From contig NZ_JACOGF010000014.1 in NCBI RefSeq assembly GCF_014284335.1, forward strand, positions 1 to 64,000: a stretch of 64,000 nucleotides of DNA. Direction: 5' to 3'. Below, piece after piece: positions 16,567 through 25,233 of this stretch (positions within the stretch are counted from its first letter, which is position 1; each line of letters starts with the position of its first letter). The notes beneath the pieces were generated by a model that made no database searches, was not told the origin of the DNA, and saw only the letters and a list, made by a program, of their open reading frames with translations. The position numbers and the translations under genes were made by a program. The DNA comes from Undibacterium hunanense (lineage in GTDB: Bacteria > Pseudomonadota > Gammaproteobacteria > Burkholderiales > Burkholderiaceae_D).

Positions 16567-17397
16567 ATGAAACAGGCCCCCATCAGCGAAGCAGATCTGC
16601 ATGCCTATGTCGATGCGCAGTTGTCGCCTGCGCGCCAGGCAGAGGTGGAAGCCCATTTGCAGGCATATCCGGATGACGCCCGGAAGGTAGATGCCTGGCG
16701 CCAGCAAAATGCCAGCCTGCATCTGCTGTTTGACCCTGTCATAGAAGAGGCCTTGCCCGACAGGCTGGTGCAGGTACCAGTGGACCGTTTGCCGGTGCGC
16801 CGGACAGGGTGGGGCTGGCAGCATCTGGCTGCCGGGGTGGCCATTGCTTTTGTCAGTGCGGGCATGGGCTGGTTTGCAAATGACTTGCATGGCAAATCGG
16901 GTGAAGCGGGTTTGCTGGCTTTAGGGCCGGGTCAGGTACCAAGGGTGGGCGTGCAAAATGCAGCAGCCTTTGCCCACCAGGCTGCCGTTGCGCATCTGGT
17001 GTACAGCCCGGATGCCCGGCGTCCGGTAGAAATCGGTGCCGAACAGGAAACCCAACTGGTCGCGTGGCTGTCAAAGCGCATAGGCAGTCCCATGCATGCG
17101 CCCAAGCTGGGCAAACTGTCGTATGAACTGGTGGGCGGCCGATTATTGCCAGGCGGCAGTGGTCCGGTGGCCCAGTTCATGTATCAGGACGCCAGCGGCC
17201 AGCGCCTGACCCTGTATGTAAGTACAGACCAGGTACATAACAAGGACACGGGCTTCAAATTCATGCAGGAAGACAAGGTCAATGTCTTTTACTGGATAGA
17301 CGGCAAATTTGGCTATGCCCTGTCTGGCAATATCAGCAAAACTGAGTTGGCTCGCATCGCCAGTGCCGTCTACGAGCAACTTGATAAACCGTCTTAG
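16567..17397 (+). CDS. Anti-sigma factor, membrane anchored
   Basis: The 276-residue protein begins with a zinc-finger-like anti-sigma domain (SEADLHAYVDAQLSPARQAEVEAHL, residues 7-32), a position consistent with binding the sigma factor in the cytoplasm. One transmembrane helix follows (HLAAGVAIAFVSAGMGWFA, about 86-104). The periplasmic C-terminal domain (about 130-270) resembles the extracytoplasmic sensor part of transcriptional regulators in the RsiW/ChrR-like group. The classical HxxxCxxC zinc motif is absent, so metal binding is doubtful. It is the third gene of the operon. Confidence 0.88.
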   Translation: MKQAPISEADLHAYVDAQLSPARQAEVEAHLQAYPDDARKVDAWRQQNASLHLLFDPVIEEALPDRLVQVPVDRLPVRRTGWGWQHLAAGVAIAFVSAGMGWFANDLHGKSGEAGLLALGPGQVPRVGVQNAAAFAHQAAVAHLVYSPDARRPVEIGAEQETQLVAWLSKRIGSPMHAPKLGKLSYELVGGRLLPGGSGPVAQFMYQDASGQRLTLYVSTDQVHNKDTGFKFMQEDKVNVFYWIDGKFGYALSGNISKTELARIASAVYEQLDKPS

Positions 17398-17539
17398 CCC
17401 GCACCAGGTCACAGGAGATTTTGCAGCGACATATTTGTCACGTTAAGTAAAACTGAGTGACAGCTGCCCGGAAAATATCTATTCTTTCCCGTCTGATGCC
17501 GGACAATATGATTCCCGGCCTTACATCCAGGATAGACGC

Positions 17540-18373
17540 ATGACACACAGGAAGGAAATCGCCAGTTTGCCCCGCCGCACATTTAGCAGCCTGCTGGCCG
17601 GGTTGATGGTGTGCTGCCTGGCAGCCAGCCAGCCAGCCAGTGCAGCCACAGCGGTGTCGACCACCACATCCGCCTTGCCCACCTATGGTTATCAGGTGGT
17701 GAACAGCTATCCGCATGATGCAAATGCTTTCACCCAGGGTCTGTTTTACAAGGATGGCTTTTTGTATGAAAGCACTGGTTTGCAGGGACATTCATCGGTA
17801 CGCAAGGTAAAACTGGAAACCGGTGAGGTGATACAAAAGATCGACTTGCCCAGGCAAATTTTTGGTGAAGGCATTACTTACTGGGATAACCGCCTGATAG
17901 GCATTACCTGGACATCGCAGGCAGGGTATGTGCTGGATCTGAACAGCTTTGCCTTCCAGAAAGAATTTGCCTACAAGGGCGAAGGCTGGGGCCTGGCGCG
18001 CAACGACAGTGAAATCATCATGAGCGACGGCACCGCAGAATTACGTTTCCTGAACCCAGAAACACTGGCCGAAGTGCGCCGGATCAAAGTAACCGCACGT
18101 GGCAAACCGGTCGATCAGTTGAATGAGCTGGAATGGGTCAAGGGCGAAGTGTTCGCCAATATCTGGCAAACCGACAAAATTGCCCGCATTGATCCCAAAT
18201 CCGGCAATGTGACGGCCTGGATAGATCTCAGCGGCTTGCTGCCGATACGTGAACGCATGATGAGCAATCCTGATGTGCTCAATGGCATCGCCTATGACGC
18301 CGCGCATGACCGTTTGTTCGTGACTGGCAAGCTGTGGCCACGGATTTATGAAATCCGCCTGCTCAAGCGCTAA
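17540..18373 (+). CDS. Glutaminyl-peptide cyclotransferase (plant-type)
   Basis: The 277-residue precursor has a signal peptide (about residues 1-36, ending ASAAT) and a five-bladed propeller of the plant/bacterial glutaminyl cyclase family. Landmarks are YPHDANAFTQGLFY, LYESTGLQGHSSVRKV, EGITYWDNRLIGITW, EGWGLARND, and LNGIAYDAAHDRLFVTGKLWP. The enzyme converts N-terminal Gln to pyroglutamate in exported peptides. It is secreted or periplasmic. The next gene, 15 bases downstream, encodes another exported protein. Confidence 0.92.
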   Translation: MTHRKEIASLPRRTFSSLLAGLMVCCLAASQPASAATAVSTTTSALPTYGYQVVNSYPHDANAFTQGLFYKDGFLYESTGLQGHSSVRKVKLETGEVIQKIDLPRQIFGEGITYWDNRLIGITWTSQAGYVLDLNSFAFQKEFAYKGEGWGLARNDSEIIMSDGTAELRFLNPETLAEVRRIKVTARGKPVDQLNELEWVKGEVFANIWQTDKIARIDPKSGNVTAWIDLSGLLPIRERMMSNPDVLNGIAYDAAHDRLFVTGKLWPRIYEIRLLKR

Positions 18374-18388
18374 TACAGATTGCTTACG

Positions 18389-18898
18389 ATGAAAAAATTC
18401 TTTTATCTGAACGCGTTTGGCATATTGCTGGGCGCGCTTTCGTTTCCCAGTCAGGCGGCTGAATCTGATCTGGAAAATCGCCTTATTCAAGCACTTTCCA
18501 TCAAAAATAATGGCACGGATAGACAGGCGCAATCACGCCCCGTGATCACCGCCTACAAGCAGGCTGGCATCTTGGCCCGGCAGACGGACGCGCGCGCTGA
18601 TTATGTTGATTTCTATCTTTTGCGCAAGCCAGCCAGTTTCATGGGGCATAAACTGGTGTTGCTGGAAGAAGAATACATGGATACCTATGTCGGCTGTTGT
18701 GTCAGCCCAGGCATGGGTCTGGTGGTGCAGGTGAGTGACAGTACAAAAAACATGCAGAATTTTGCGGAAAAAAATGCCTGCACTTTTAAACCGCATGCAG
18801 ATGTATTTGACACCTTGAAGACTTACGGTATCAAAAATAAGTTACCCAAAGTCGATTACGCCTCACTCAGTTGCCGGGAAAGGGATGCGCAGAAGTAA
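18389..18898 (+). CDS. Hypothetical exported protein
   Basis: The 169-residue precursor has a signal peptide ending SQAAES (about residue 21). The mature protein contains three cysteines: a CC pair in YVGCCVSPGMG and Cys in NACTFKPHAD, plus a late Cys in LSCRERDAQK. I recognise no family. The start at 18389 is chosen over a TTG nine bases upstream. It follows the glutaminyl cyclase closely and is probably cotranscribed. Confidence 0.75.
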   Translation: MKKFFYLNAFGILLGALSFPSQAAESDLENRLIQALSIKNNGTDRQAQSRPVITAYKQAGILARQTDARADYVDFYLLRKPASFMGHKLVLLEEEYMDTYVGCCVSPGMGLVVQVSDSTKNMQNFAEKNACTFKPHADVFDTLKTYGIKNKLPKVDYASLSCRERDAQK

Positions 18899-18989
18899 GT
18901 TAGACTTGCATAAGCCTGCTTTGTTGTATATAAAGTAAGTCCTTGTACTTATCAGCGTCCAGGCAAGTCTTCTTCTTCAGGAGCGCACC

Positions 18990-19421
18990 ATGTCCCAGTC
19001 TTATCGCACCCCGTCCGATATCCATCCCAGTCTGACCTACGATGATGCACCCGCAGCAGTAGACTGGCTGGTGCGTGCCTTTGGCTTTACCTGCCGTTTT
19101 GTCGTACCCGGGGAAGGCAATCGCATAGAGCATTCTGAACTGAGCCTGGGTACAGGTGTGGTCATGGTCAGTTCGCCCAAGGCAGAAACCCACCATGTCA
19201 GTCCCAGATCTTTGACCGGGATTTCACAGGCGCTGAGTGTCTACGTGGCTGACCCGGATGCGCATCATGCGGTGGCCATCGCTGCCGGCGCCAAACTGGT
19301 ACGTCCCTTGCAAACGGAAGAGTACGGCGCACGCGGTTATATGGTGCTCGACCCCGAAGGCCATCTCTGGTATTTCGGCAATTATCGTCCTGGTGAATAC
19401 TGGCAGGATGCCGCGACTTAA
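18990..19421 (+). CDS. VOC/glyoxalase-superfamily protein
   Basis: The 143-residue protein has the paired beta-alpha-beta-beta-beta pattern of vicinal oxygen chelate proteins. It starts with HPSLTYDDAPAAVDWLVRAFGF and ends with GYMVLDPEGHLWYFGNY, the classical closing strand. Members include glyoxalases, dioxygenases and resistance proteins; this one resembles the PhnB-like subgroup. The substrate is unknown. A GFA-family gene follows. Confidence 0.9.
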   Translation: MSQSYRTPSDIHPSLTYDDAPAAVDWLVRAFGFTCRFVVPGEGNRIEHSELSLGTGVVMVSSPKAETHHVSPRSLTGISQALSVYVADPDAHHAVAIAAGAKLVRPLQTEEYGARGYMVLDPEGHLWYFGNYRPGEYWQDAAT

Positions 19422-19481
19422 ACCGGCGCACTGTCGGTCAGGTTTACATCACTTTTTTTCATTTTCAGGAGATTGAATACC

Positions 19482-19826
19482 ATGCATAAAGGCAGCTGTC
19501 ATTGTGGCAAAATCGCATTTGAAGTAGAAGGTGAGATAGGAACTGCACTCGCCTGTAATTGTTCCATCTGTCAGCGCAAGGGATCACTGCTGTGGTTTGT
19601 GCCGCGTGATCACTTTCACTTGACGACACCTGAAGATGCAGCCAGTACTTATGACTTCAATAAGCATGTGATACATCATAAATTCTGCCCTGCTTGCGGC
19701 ATCCATCCTTATGCTGAGGGCGTAGACCCGAAAGGCAATCGTGTAGCAGCAGTCAATATACGCTGCCTGGAAGATATAGATCTGGCAGCCATACCTGTGC
19801 ATCACTATGATGGCCGTGCGCTGTAG
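19482..19826 (+). CDS. GFA-family (CENP-V-like) zinc protein
   Basis: The 114-residue protein has the cysteine pattern of the glutathione-dependent formaldehyde-activating enzyme family: CHCG near residue 6, CNCSICQRKG near 29, and CPACG near 73. These bind structural and catalytic zinc. AGGAG lies 10 bases before ATG 19482, which is preferred over a TTG nine bases upstream. True formaldehyde activity is not shown for most members. It lies five bases before the next start. Confidence 0.9.
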   Translation: MHKGSCHCGKIAFEVEGEIGTALACNCSICQRKGSLLWFVPRDHFHLTTPEDAASTYDFNKHVIHHKFCPACGIHPYAEGVDPKGNRVAAVNIRCLEDIDLAAIPVHHYDGRAL

Positions 19827-19830
19827 AAGT

Positions 19831-20313
19831 ATGGCTGATATGCTGAACAAGTGCCTGGGTAAGTTTTGGATATTGCTGACTTTGGTAAGTCTGTGTTCAC
19901 TGTCTGTGCATGCGGCTGATTTTCCAGATCAAAAGCGCACAGCAGCGGTAGCCGAACTGAAGCGCCTGTCCGATGCCTGGGACCAGGCAATAATACGCAA
20001 GGACAGGGCCGCAATTGAATCCAATATGACAGAAGATTTCCGTCAGATAGATGGCAGCGGTGATATCGAAACCAAGGCCAGTTTCGTCGATGGATTAGTG
20101 TCAGATAAACTGGTGCTTGATCCCTATACAGTGGAAGATTTTGAAGTGCGCCTGTATGACAATGTCGCCCTGCTCAGTGGCCGTACACAGATGACAGGGC
20201 GCTACGATGGCAAGCCTTTCAAATCACATTACCGCTATATCGACATCTATATCAAGCGCAATGGCAGATGGAAAATAGTCAGCGTGCAGATCAGCAAAAT
20301 ACCTCAGCAATAA
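19831..20313 (+). CDS. Exported SnoaL/NTF2-like protein (DUF4440-like)
   Basis: The 160-residue precursor has a hydrophobic N-terminus (LGKFWILLTLVSLCSLSVHA) consistent with a signal peptide ending near residue 25. An NTF2-like fold follows, with AELKRLSDAWDQAIIRKDRAAIESNMTEDF and RWKIVSVQISKI at the end. Family members include ketosteroid isomerase-like enzymes and many unknowns. ATG 19831 is four bases past the GFA stop; an overlapping ATG at 19807 would spoil the signal peptide. Function unknown. Confidence 0.82.
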   Translation: MADMLNKCLGKFWILLTLVSLCSLSVHAADFPDQKRTAAVAELKRLSDAWDQAIIRKDRAAIESNMTEDFRQIDGSGDIETKASFVDGLVSDKLVLDPYTVEDFEVRLYDNVALLSGRTQMTGRYDGKPFKSHYRYIDIYIKRNGRWKIVSVQISKIPQQ

Positions 20314-20345
20314 GCATACTGGGCCCTGTGACAGGGACTGTATGC
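20314..20345. terminator. Hairpin between convergent genes
   Basis: An outer stem, GCATAC with GTATGC, encloses an inner stem CCCTG with CAGGG. It fills the 40-base gap between the NTF2-like gene and the convergent MBL gene and is followed on the plus strand by a modest AT-rich stretch. Probably a two-way terminator. Confidence 0.5.
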
Positions 20346-20353
20346 ATCAAAAA

Positions 20354-21427
20354 TTATTTCACCACAAAACGCATGATGCCGTCACCGCCCAGTTCCCTGC
20401 GCAGAATGTTGTCAAACCAGAGCTTGTGCAAATGTGCCAGGGCTTCACCGATGGCAAATGTCAGTTGATGTGCATCCAGCGGGCGGCGGAACATGATGGG
20501 GACGATGTCTGCCGCTGACTGCGGTGTGCTGCAGGCTTCTTTGACTTCTGCCAGGCGCTCTGCATGGTGATCCTGCAATTGCTGGACGCGGGTATGCAGG
20601 CCCTTGAAGGGTTTGCCATGTGACGGCAGGATCAGCACGTCTTCTGGCAGTGGCAGGTATTTTTGCAGCGAATCCAGATATTGCTGTACTGGATTGGCTT
20701 CAGGCTCTATCGCAAATACCGAGACATTGGTCGAAATGCGCGGCAGCAGCATGTCGCCCGAGATCAGGATATTCAGTCCGGCACAATACAGCGACGCATG
20801 CTCGGGTGAATGACCAAAGCCGCAGATGACTTGCCAGTGGCGCTGATTGATGACGACATCTATGCCTTCTTGCAGGCGACGATAAGCGGTCGGCACGGTT
20901 GGCACCAGGCGGGTGTAATGGTTCTTTCTTTCCTGTATCTGGTCTTGCATGGCGGTATCTACCAGGCCATGTTTGCGGAAATGCGGGAACATGGCCGTGC
21001 CATCCGCACCGGGCAGGCTGGCCGACATCATGCGGGCAAACGCATATTCGCCTGCTGTCATCCAGAGTTGACAATTCCAGCGGCTGCACAGCCAGTCGGC
21101 CAGGCCTATGTGGTCAGGATGGCAGTGGGTGGCAATGACGCGGATGATGGGCAGGCCGCGCAGATGATTGTTGAGGTCCCCAAACAGAATTTCCCAGGCG
21201 TCGCGCGTGGCATCGCTGGCAATGCCACAATCGATAGCGGTCCAGCCATGTACCTGTCCCTGTTCGGTTTCGATGTCATCTTCCAGCAGCCACAGATTGA
21301 TATGGTTCAGTGCGAATGGCAGTCCCATGCGTATCCACAGCACACCCGGCGCAATTTCCATGGTTTTGGCGGTGTCCGGCAGGGTTTCGCCAAAAGGGTA
21401 GTGCAGTTGTTGTTCCAGTAAGTTCAT
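20354..21427 (-). CDS. MBL-fold metallo-hydrolase
   Basis: The 357-residue protein has the metallo-beta-lactamase zinc signature THCHPDHIG near residue 100, a further metal ligand region in GHSPEHASLY, and ISGDMLLPRIS. It belongs to the glyoxalase II-like branch. A C-terminal helical extension (from about 270) resembles that of LACTB2-like hydrolases that act on thioesters or nucleotides. It is divergent from liuR across a 195-base gap with a LiuR-like site, so it may belong to the LiuR regulon (inference). Confidence 0.88.
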   Translation of the reverse strand: MNLLEQQLHYPFGETLPDTAKTMEIAPGVLWIRMGLPFALNHINLWLLEDDIETEQGQVHGWTAIDCGIASDATRDAWEILFGDLNNHLRGLPIIRVIATHCHPDHIGLADWLCSRWNCQLWMTAGEYAFARMMSASLPGADGTAMFPHFRKHGLVDTAMQDQIQERKNHYTRLVPTVPTAYRRLQEGIDVVINQRHWQVICGFGHSPEHASLYCAGLNILISGDMLLPRISTNVSVFAIEPEANPVQQYLDSLQKYLPLPEDVLILPSHGKPFKGLHTRVQQLQDHHAERLAEVKEACSTPQSAADIVPIMFRRPLDAHQLTFAIGEALAHLHKLWFDNILRRELGGDGIMRFVVK

Positions 21428-21544
21428 GGCCTGACCTGTCTCTGTTGTTATTGTGATGGCGCAGGCATCTCTGTGCCTGCTCTTTTTCGCATTATGGTTG
21501 ATTCCAGAAGCGCTGGAATAGCCTACAATGCGATTTAAAACTAT

Positions 21545-21566
21545 TTGACGTTAACGTAAACTGTAA
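21545..21566. promoter_or_regulatory. LiuR-like operator between MBL gene and liuR
   Basis: TTGACGTTAACGTAAACTGT here resembles the perfect palindrome at 22447-22472 (core TTGACGTTTACGTAAACG), sharing the ACGTAAAC half. It lies about 57 bases before the liuR start, in the gap shared with the divergent MBL gene. This suits autoregulation by a MerR-family protein. Confidence 0.65.
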
Positions 21567-21622
21567 TTAACGCAAATTGTAATCAGAAAATCGTTTCTGT
21601 GTTTTTTCAACAGACTTTGACC

Positions 21623-22018
21623 ATGGCCACTTACACCATTACCGACCTTGCCCGTGAATTTGACATTACGCCGCGTGCGATACGATTTTATGAAGACCAG
21701 GGTTTGCTTAGCCCCAGCCGCGAAGGACCGGGCGGACGTAACCGTATCTACACGGCACGCGAGCGTACGCATTTAAAGCTGACCCTGCGTGGCAAACGTT
21801 TGGGCCTGAGCCTGTCGGATATCAAGAGTCTGGTCGACATGTACCGGTCCCCTAAAGATACCGAGGTACAGTTGCAGAGTTTTCTGGTGGTGCTGGCCAG
21901 GCACAGGGCAGCGCTGGAACAGCAGCGCGAAGACATAGAAATCATGCTGGCCGAAATCAGCGCGCATGAAGAAAAAAGCCGCAGCCTGTTGGCACAGGCA
22001 AGTACTAAGCCGGAATAA
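21623..22018 (+). CDS. liuR: MerR-family regulator of leucine degradation (LiuR)
   Basis: The 131-residue protein has a MerR winged helix at its start (TYTITDLAREFDITPRAIRFYEDQGLLSPSR, residues 3-33) and the second wing region GGRNRIYTARERTHLKLTLRGKRLGLSLSDIKSL. A coiled-coil dimerisation helix follows (about 80-120). There is no metal-binding cysteine cluster, as expected for the LiuR group. The start at 21623 is favoured over a GTG 24 bases upstream. It stands at the head of the liu genes and has LiuR-like palindromes around it. Confidence 0.9.
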   Translation: MATYTITDLAREFDITPRAIRFYEDQGLLSPSREGPGGRNRIYTARERTHLKLTLRGKRLGLSLSDIKSLVDMYRSPKDTEVQLQSFLVVLARHRAALEQQREDIEIMLAEISAHEEKSRSLLAQASTKPE

Positions 22019-22075
22019 GCAGGCCGGAATAATCAGGTTGGAAATCGGCGTTCAGCTTTTAAAAAGGAGACTAAG

Positions 22076-22402
22076 ATGCTTAGTTTATTACCTAAGTTAT
22101 TGCTCAATCTGCAATTTTTCTCGGTCGGCTTTGTCTTTTACGCAGCACGTTATCCGGAAAAAATCACCGTTAAAAATGCCATGCGGCTGATATTGACGGG
22201 CGTATGCCTGCTATTGCTGGCCCTGTGTTTCGGTGTTTTTATGTCACACAAGACCATTGCAGCCACTTTGTTCGAGATCAACAGCGGCAATGACCATCAA
22301 ATGGGCGTTATTTACGGCGTCAGTGCGCTTTACCTGGCGTTTTTATGTGGCGTATGGAATGTATCCCGCTATTTTTTCCATCCTCAGGTCAAGGCCAAAT
22401 AA
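22076..22402 (+). CDS. Small membrane protein, unknown
   Basis: The 108-residue protein has about three hydrophobic segments (residues 3-22, 38-56, 77-98). AAAGGAG lies seven bases before ATG, so it is likely translated. I recognise no family. It is between liuR and the thioesterase, upstream of the 22447 operator, and may be cotranscribed with liuR. Confidence 0.7.
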   Translation: MLSLLPKLLLNLQFFSVGFVFYAARYPEKITVKNAMRLILTGVCLLLLALCFGVFMSHKTIAATLFEINSGNDHQMGVIYGVSALYLAFLCGVWNVSRYFFHPQVKAK

Positions 22403-22446
22403 TTGGCGGGGCAGGGATAGTCAAACTGAAAAGCGTCAAATTGTTG

Positions 22447-22472
22447 AATTGACGTTTACGTAAACGTCAATT
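22447..22472. promoter_or_regulatory. LiuR-type operator, perfect 26-bp palindrome
   Basis: AATTGACGTTTAC is followed by its exact reverse complement. It lies about 50 bases before the thioesterase start that heads the liuA-aceK-thiolase run. The ACGTTTACGTAAACGT core agrees with motifs I recall for LiuR in betaproteobacteria. It is the best candidate control site of the operon. Confidence 0.8.
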
Positions 22473-22522
22473 GGTCGTATTATTTTTGCCTGAACTGGTT
22501 TTTCCGTCGTTATGGAGGTTTC

Positions 22523-22993
22523 ATGAGTAATCAGGCAACACATCAGACAGCCGCTGCACTGGATCATAAACTGGCCCTGAGCTTGCTGGAAAGCTTCAAC
22601 GCACAGGGCGCATTGATGGCCTGGAATGCCCGCCTGACCAGCATCACCCCCGGTGCCTGCGAAATCAGCCTCCCTTTCAGTGATGTAGTCAGCCAGCAGC
22701 ATGGTTATTTCCATGGCGGCGTGATAGGCACGATCGCCGATGCAGCGGGTGGCTATGCCGCTAATACGCGATTGATGCCGGTGAGTGAGTGCTTAACTGC
22801 CGAATACAAGATCAATATCGTCGCACCAGGCAAGGGCGATACCCTGATTGCGCGTGGCAAGGTATTGAAGGCAGGCAAAACCCTGGTGGTATCCAGCGCC
22901 GAAGTGTTCGTAGTGCATGAAGGCAAGGAAAAACTCTGCGCCATCATGCAGCAGACTTTGTTCGTGATACCCAAGACAGAATCGAAGATGTAG
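22523..22993 (+). CDS. PaaI-family hotdog thioesterase
   Basis: The 156-residue protein has the hotdog thioesterase fold. QHGYFHGGVIGTIADAAGGYAA (residues 57-78) contains the conserved HGG turn of the PaaI group. TLIARGKVLKAGKTLVVSSAEVFV forms later strands. It hydrolyses acyl-CoA thioesters, perhaps clearing stalled branched-chain intermediates (inference). TGGAGG lies upstream of ATG. It follows the strong LiuR operator and precedes isovaleryl-CoA dehydrogenase. Confidence 0.9.
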   Translation: MSNQATHQTAAALDHKLALSLLESFNAQGALMAWNARLTSITPGACEISLPFSDVVSQQHGYFHGGVIGTIADAAGGYAANTRLMPVSECLTAEYKINIVAPGKGDTLIARGKVLKAGKTLVVSSAEVFVVHEGKEKLCAIMQQTLFVIPKTESKM

Positions 22994-23072
22994 GTAGTAC
23001 TATGGCTGGCATGCTTGATCATAAGTTAACATAAGCCAGCGAATTTCAATTTTATAAAAGTGTGAGGACGAC

Positions 23073-24257
23073 ATGCTCCATTTACCAGGTTTGACTTTTG
23101 ATCACGGCGAAGACATTGCCGCCCTGCGCGAAGCCGTGCAGCAATTTGCCCAGGCAGAAATTGCCCCGCGTGCTGCCGAGATAGACCGCAGCGACCAGTT
23201 CCCCATGGATCTGTGGCGCAAGATGGGTGACCTGGGCATTCTGGGTGTGACCGTCAGTGAAGAATACGGTGGCGCCAATATGGGCTATTTGGCACATATT
23301 ATCGCCATGGAAGAAATTTCCCGCGCCTCTGCCTCTGTCGGCCTGTCATATGGCGCCCACTCCAACCTGTGCGTGAACCAGATCAAGCGTAATGGCACAG
23401 AAGAACAAAAAGCCAAATATCTGCCTAAGCTGATCAGCGGCGAACACATAGGCGCGCTCGCCATGTCCGAGCCAAATGCCGGTTCCGATGTGGTCAGCAT
23501 GAAGTTACGTGCCGACTGGAAGGGTGACCGCTGGGTCTTGAACGGCACCAAGATGTGGATCACCAATGGCCCGGATGCCGATACCCTAGTGGTGTATGCC
23601 AAGAATGATCTGGAAGCCGGCCCGCGCGGCATGACGGCCTTCCTCATAGAAAAAGGCTTTAAAGGTTTCAGCATCGCGCAAAAGCTCGACAAACTCGGTA
23701 TGCGTGGCTCCCACACAGGTGAGCTGGTGTTCGAAGATTGCGAAGTCCCGGCAGAAAACGTACTCGGCGGCCTGGGCAAAGGCGTCAATGTTTTGATGTC
23801 TGGCCTGGATTTTGAACGCACTGTCCTGTCCGGCGGCCCGCTGGGCATCATGCAGGCCTGTATGGACGCAGTGGTTCCCTATGTGCATGACCGCAAGCAA
23901 TTTGGCCAGCCTATCGGTGAATTCCAGTTGATGCAGGGCAAGCTGGCAGACATGTATTCCACCATGATGGCGTGCAAGGCATATGTGTATGCGGTTGGCC
24001 AGGCCTGTGACCGCGCCAAAACGCCAGAAGCAGTACGCGCCCTGCGTAAGGATGCGGCCGGGGCGATTTTGTATTCCGCAGAAAAAGCCACCTGGATGGC
24101 GGGCGAAGCCATCCAGACCCTGGGTGGCAACGGCTATATCAATGAATACCCGGTTGGCCGTCTGTGGCGCGATGCCAAGCTGTATGAAATCGGCGCTGGT
24201 ACCAGCGAGATACGCCGCATGTTGATAGGCCGTGAATTGTTTGCAGAAACCAAATAA
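23073..24257 (+). CDS. liuA: Isovaleryl-CoA dehydrogenase
   Basis: This FAD flavoprotein converts isovaleryl-CoA to 3-methylcrotonyl-CoA, the first committed step of leucine degradation. The 394-residue product has the acyl-CoA dehydrogenase signature ([16 protein letters not shown]) and the IVD hallmark [15 protein letters not shown], where the Glu takes the place of the catalytic base used by isovaleryl-CoA dehydrogenases. The C-terminal motif [19 protein letters not shown] is standard. It lies between the thioesterase and a PLP enzyme and is driven from the 22447 operator. Confidence 0.95.
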   Translation: MLHLPGLTFDHGEDIAALREAVQQFAQAEIAPRAAEIDRSDQFPMDLWRKMGDLGILGVTVSEEYGGANMGYLAHIIAMEEISRASASVGLSYGAHSNLCVNQIKRNGTEEQKAKYLPKLISGEHIGALAMSEPNAGSDVVSMKLRADWKGDRWVLNGTKMWITNGPDADTLVVYAKNDLEAGPRGMTAFLIEKGFKGFSIAQKLDKLGMRGSHTGELVFEDCEVPAENVLGGLGKGVNVLMSGLDFERTVLSGGPLGIMQACMDAVVPYVHDRKQFGQPIGEFQLMQGKLADMYSTMMACKAYVYAVGQACDRAKTPEAVRALRKDAAGAILYSAEKATWMAGEAIQTLGGNGYINEYPVGRLWRDAKLYEIGAGTSEIRRMLIGRELFAETK

Positions 24258-24283
24258 GCCATTTGCGCTACACTGGTCAATTT

Positions 24284-25219
24284 ATGACGCAATTACATAT
24301 CGCTACGCCTTTGCTGGAGCATAGGCGTCTTTCCGCCAGCCTGGCCAGGTCAGTCTGGCTGAAGATGGAAAACACCCAGCCTTCAGGCTCGTTCAAGTTA
24401 CGTGGCATAGGCGTAATGTGTCAGCGTGCTGCTGCCAACGGGGCGAAACATTTTGTTTGTCCCTCTGGCGGCAATGCCGGTTTTGCGGCTGCCGTGGCAG
24501 GTGTGGCGCTGGGCGTACAAACCACTATTCTGGTGCCACAAACCACGCATGAAAGCGTGCGTGCAGCGATACGGGCCATCGGTGCCACTGTCATCGTTGA
24601 AGGTGGCGTCTGGGATGAAACCAATCAGGCTGCCCTGCGTCTGTGTGAACAGCCTGGTGCAGTTTATATTCCGCCATTTGATCATGCAGATATCTGGGAC
24701 GGCAATGCGACCCTGATCGATGAAGTGGCCGGCAAGCTCGATTTCGATGTCGTCATCTGTTCGGTCGGTGGTGGTGGCTTGCTGAGTGGTATTGCCTTGG
24801 GGCTGGAACGCAATGGCCTTGGTCACATCCCCATTATTGCCTCGGAAACGGAAGGTGCAGCATCCCTGCATGCAGCCGTGCAGGCGGGGGAACTGGTGAC
24901 CTTACCCGCAATAACCTCTATTGCCAGCACGCTGGGTGCACGCAAGGTGGCACAGCAGGCATTTGACTGGACGCGCAAGCGCGCTATTCATACCGTTACC
25001 GTCAGCGATGCCCAGGCTGTGCAGGCTTGCCTGGACTTTGCTGACGATATGCTGGCGCTGGTGGAGCCGGCCTGTGGCGCGGCACTGGCAGTTGCTTACC
25101 AGAACCTGCCAGTACTGGCTGAGTTTAAAAAACCACTGATTGTGGTTTGTGGTGGCATTGCCGTGGATTTGGGTAAACTACAGGCTTGGAAAAACCAGTT
25201 CCAGCCGACAGTTGACTGA
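24284..25219 (+). CDS. PLP-dependent serine/threonine dehydratase-like enzyme
   Basis: The 311-residue fold type II enzyme has the PLP lysine motif SGSFKLRG (residues 29-36), SGGNAGFAAAVAG near 57, and the phosphate-binding glycine loop VGGGGLLSGI near 165. This is the pattern of L-serine/L-threonine dehydratases (Sds-like). ATG 24284 is preferred over 24263. It lies within the liu operon between liuA and aceK; the link with leucine catabolism is not obvious. Substrate is inferred from family only. Confidence 0.85.
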   Translation: MTQLHIATPLLEHRRLSASLARSVWLKMENTQPSGSFKLRGIGVMCQRAAANGAKHFVCPSGGNAGFAAAVAGVALGVQTTILVPQTTHESVRAAIRAIGATVIVEGGVWDETNQAALRLCEQPGAVYIPPFDHADIWDGNATLIDEVAGKLDFDVVICSVGGGGLLSGIALGLERNGLGHIPIIASETEGAASLHAAVQAGELVTLPAITSIASTLGARKVAQQAFDWTRKRAIHTVTVSDAQAVQACLDFADDMLALVEPACGAALAVAYQNLPVLAEFKKPLIVVCGGIAVDLGKLQAWKNQFQPTVD

Positions 25220-25233
25220 TGTGAGCGCCGACC

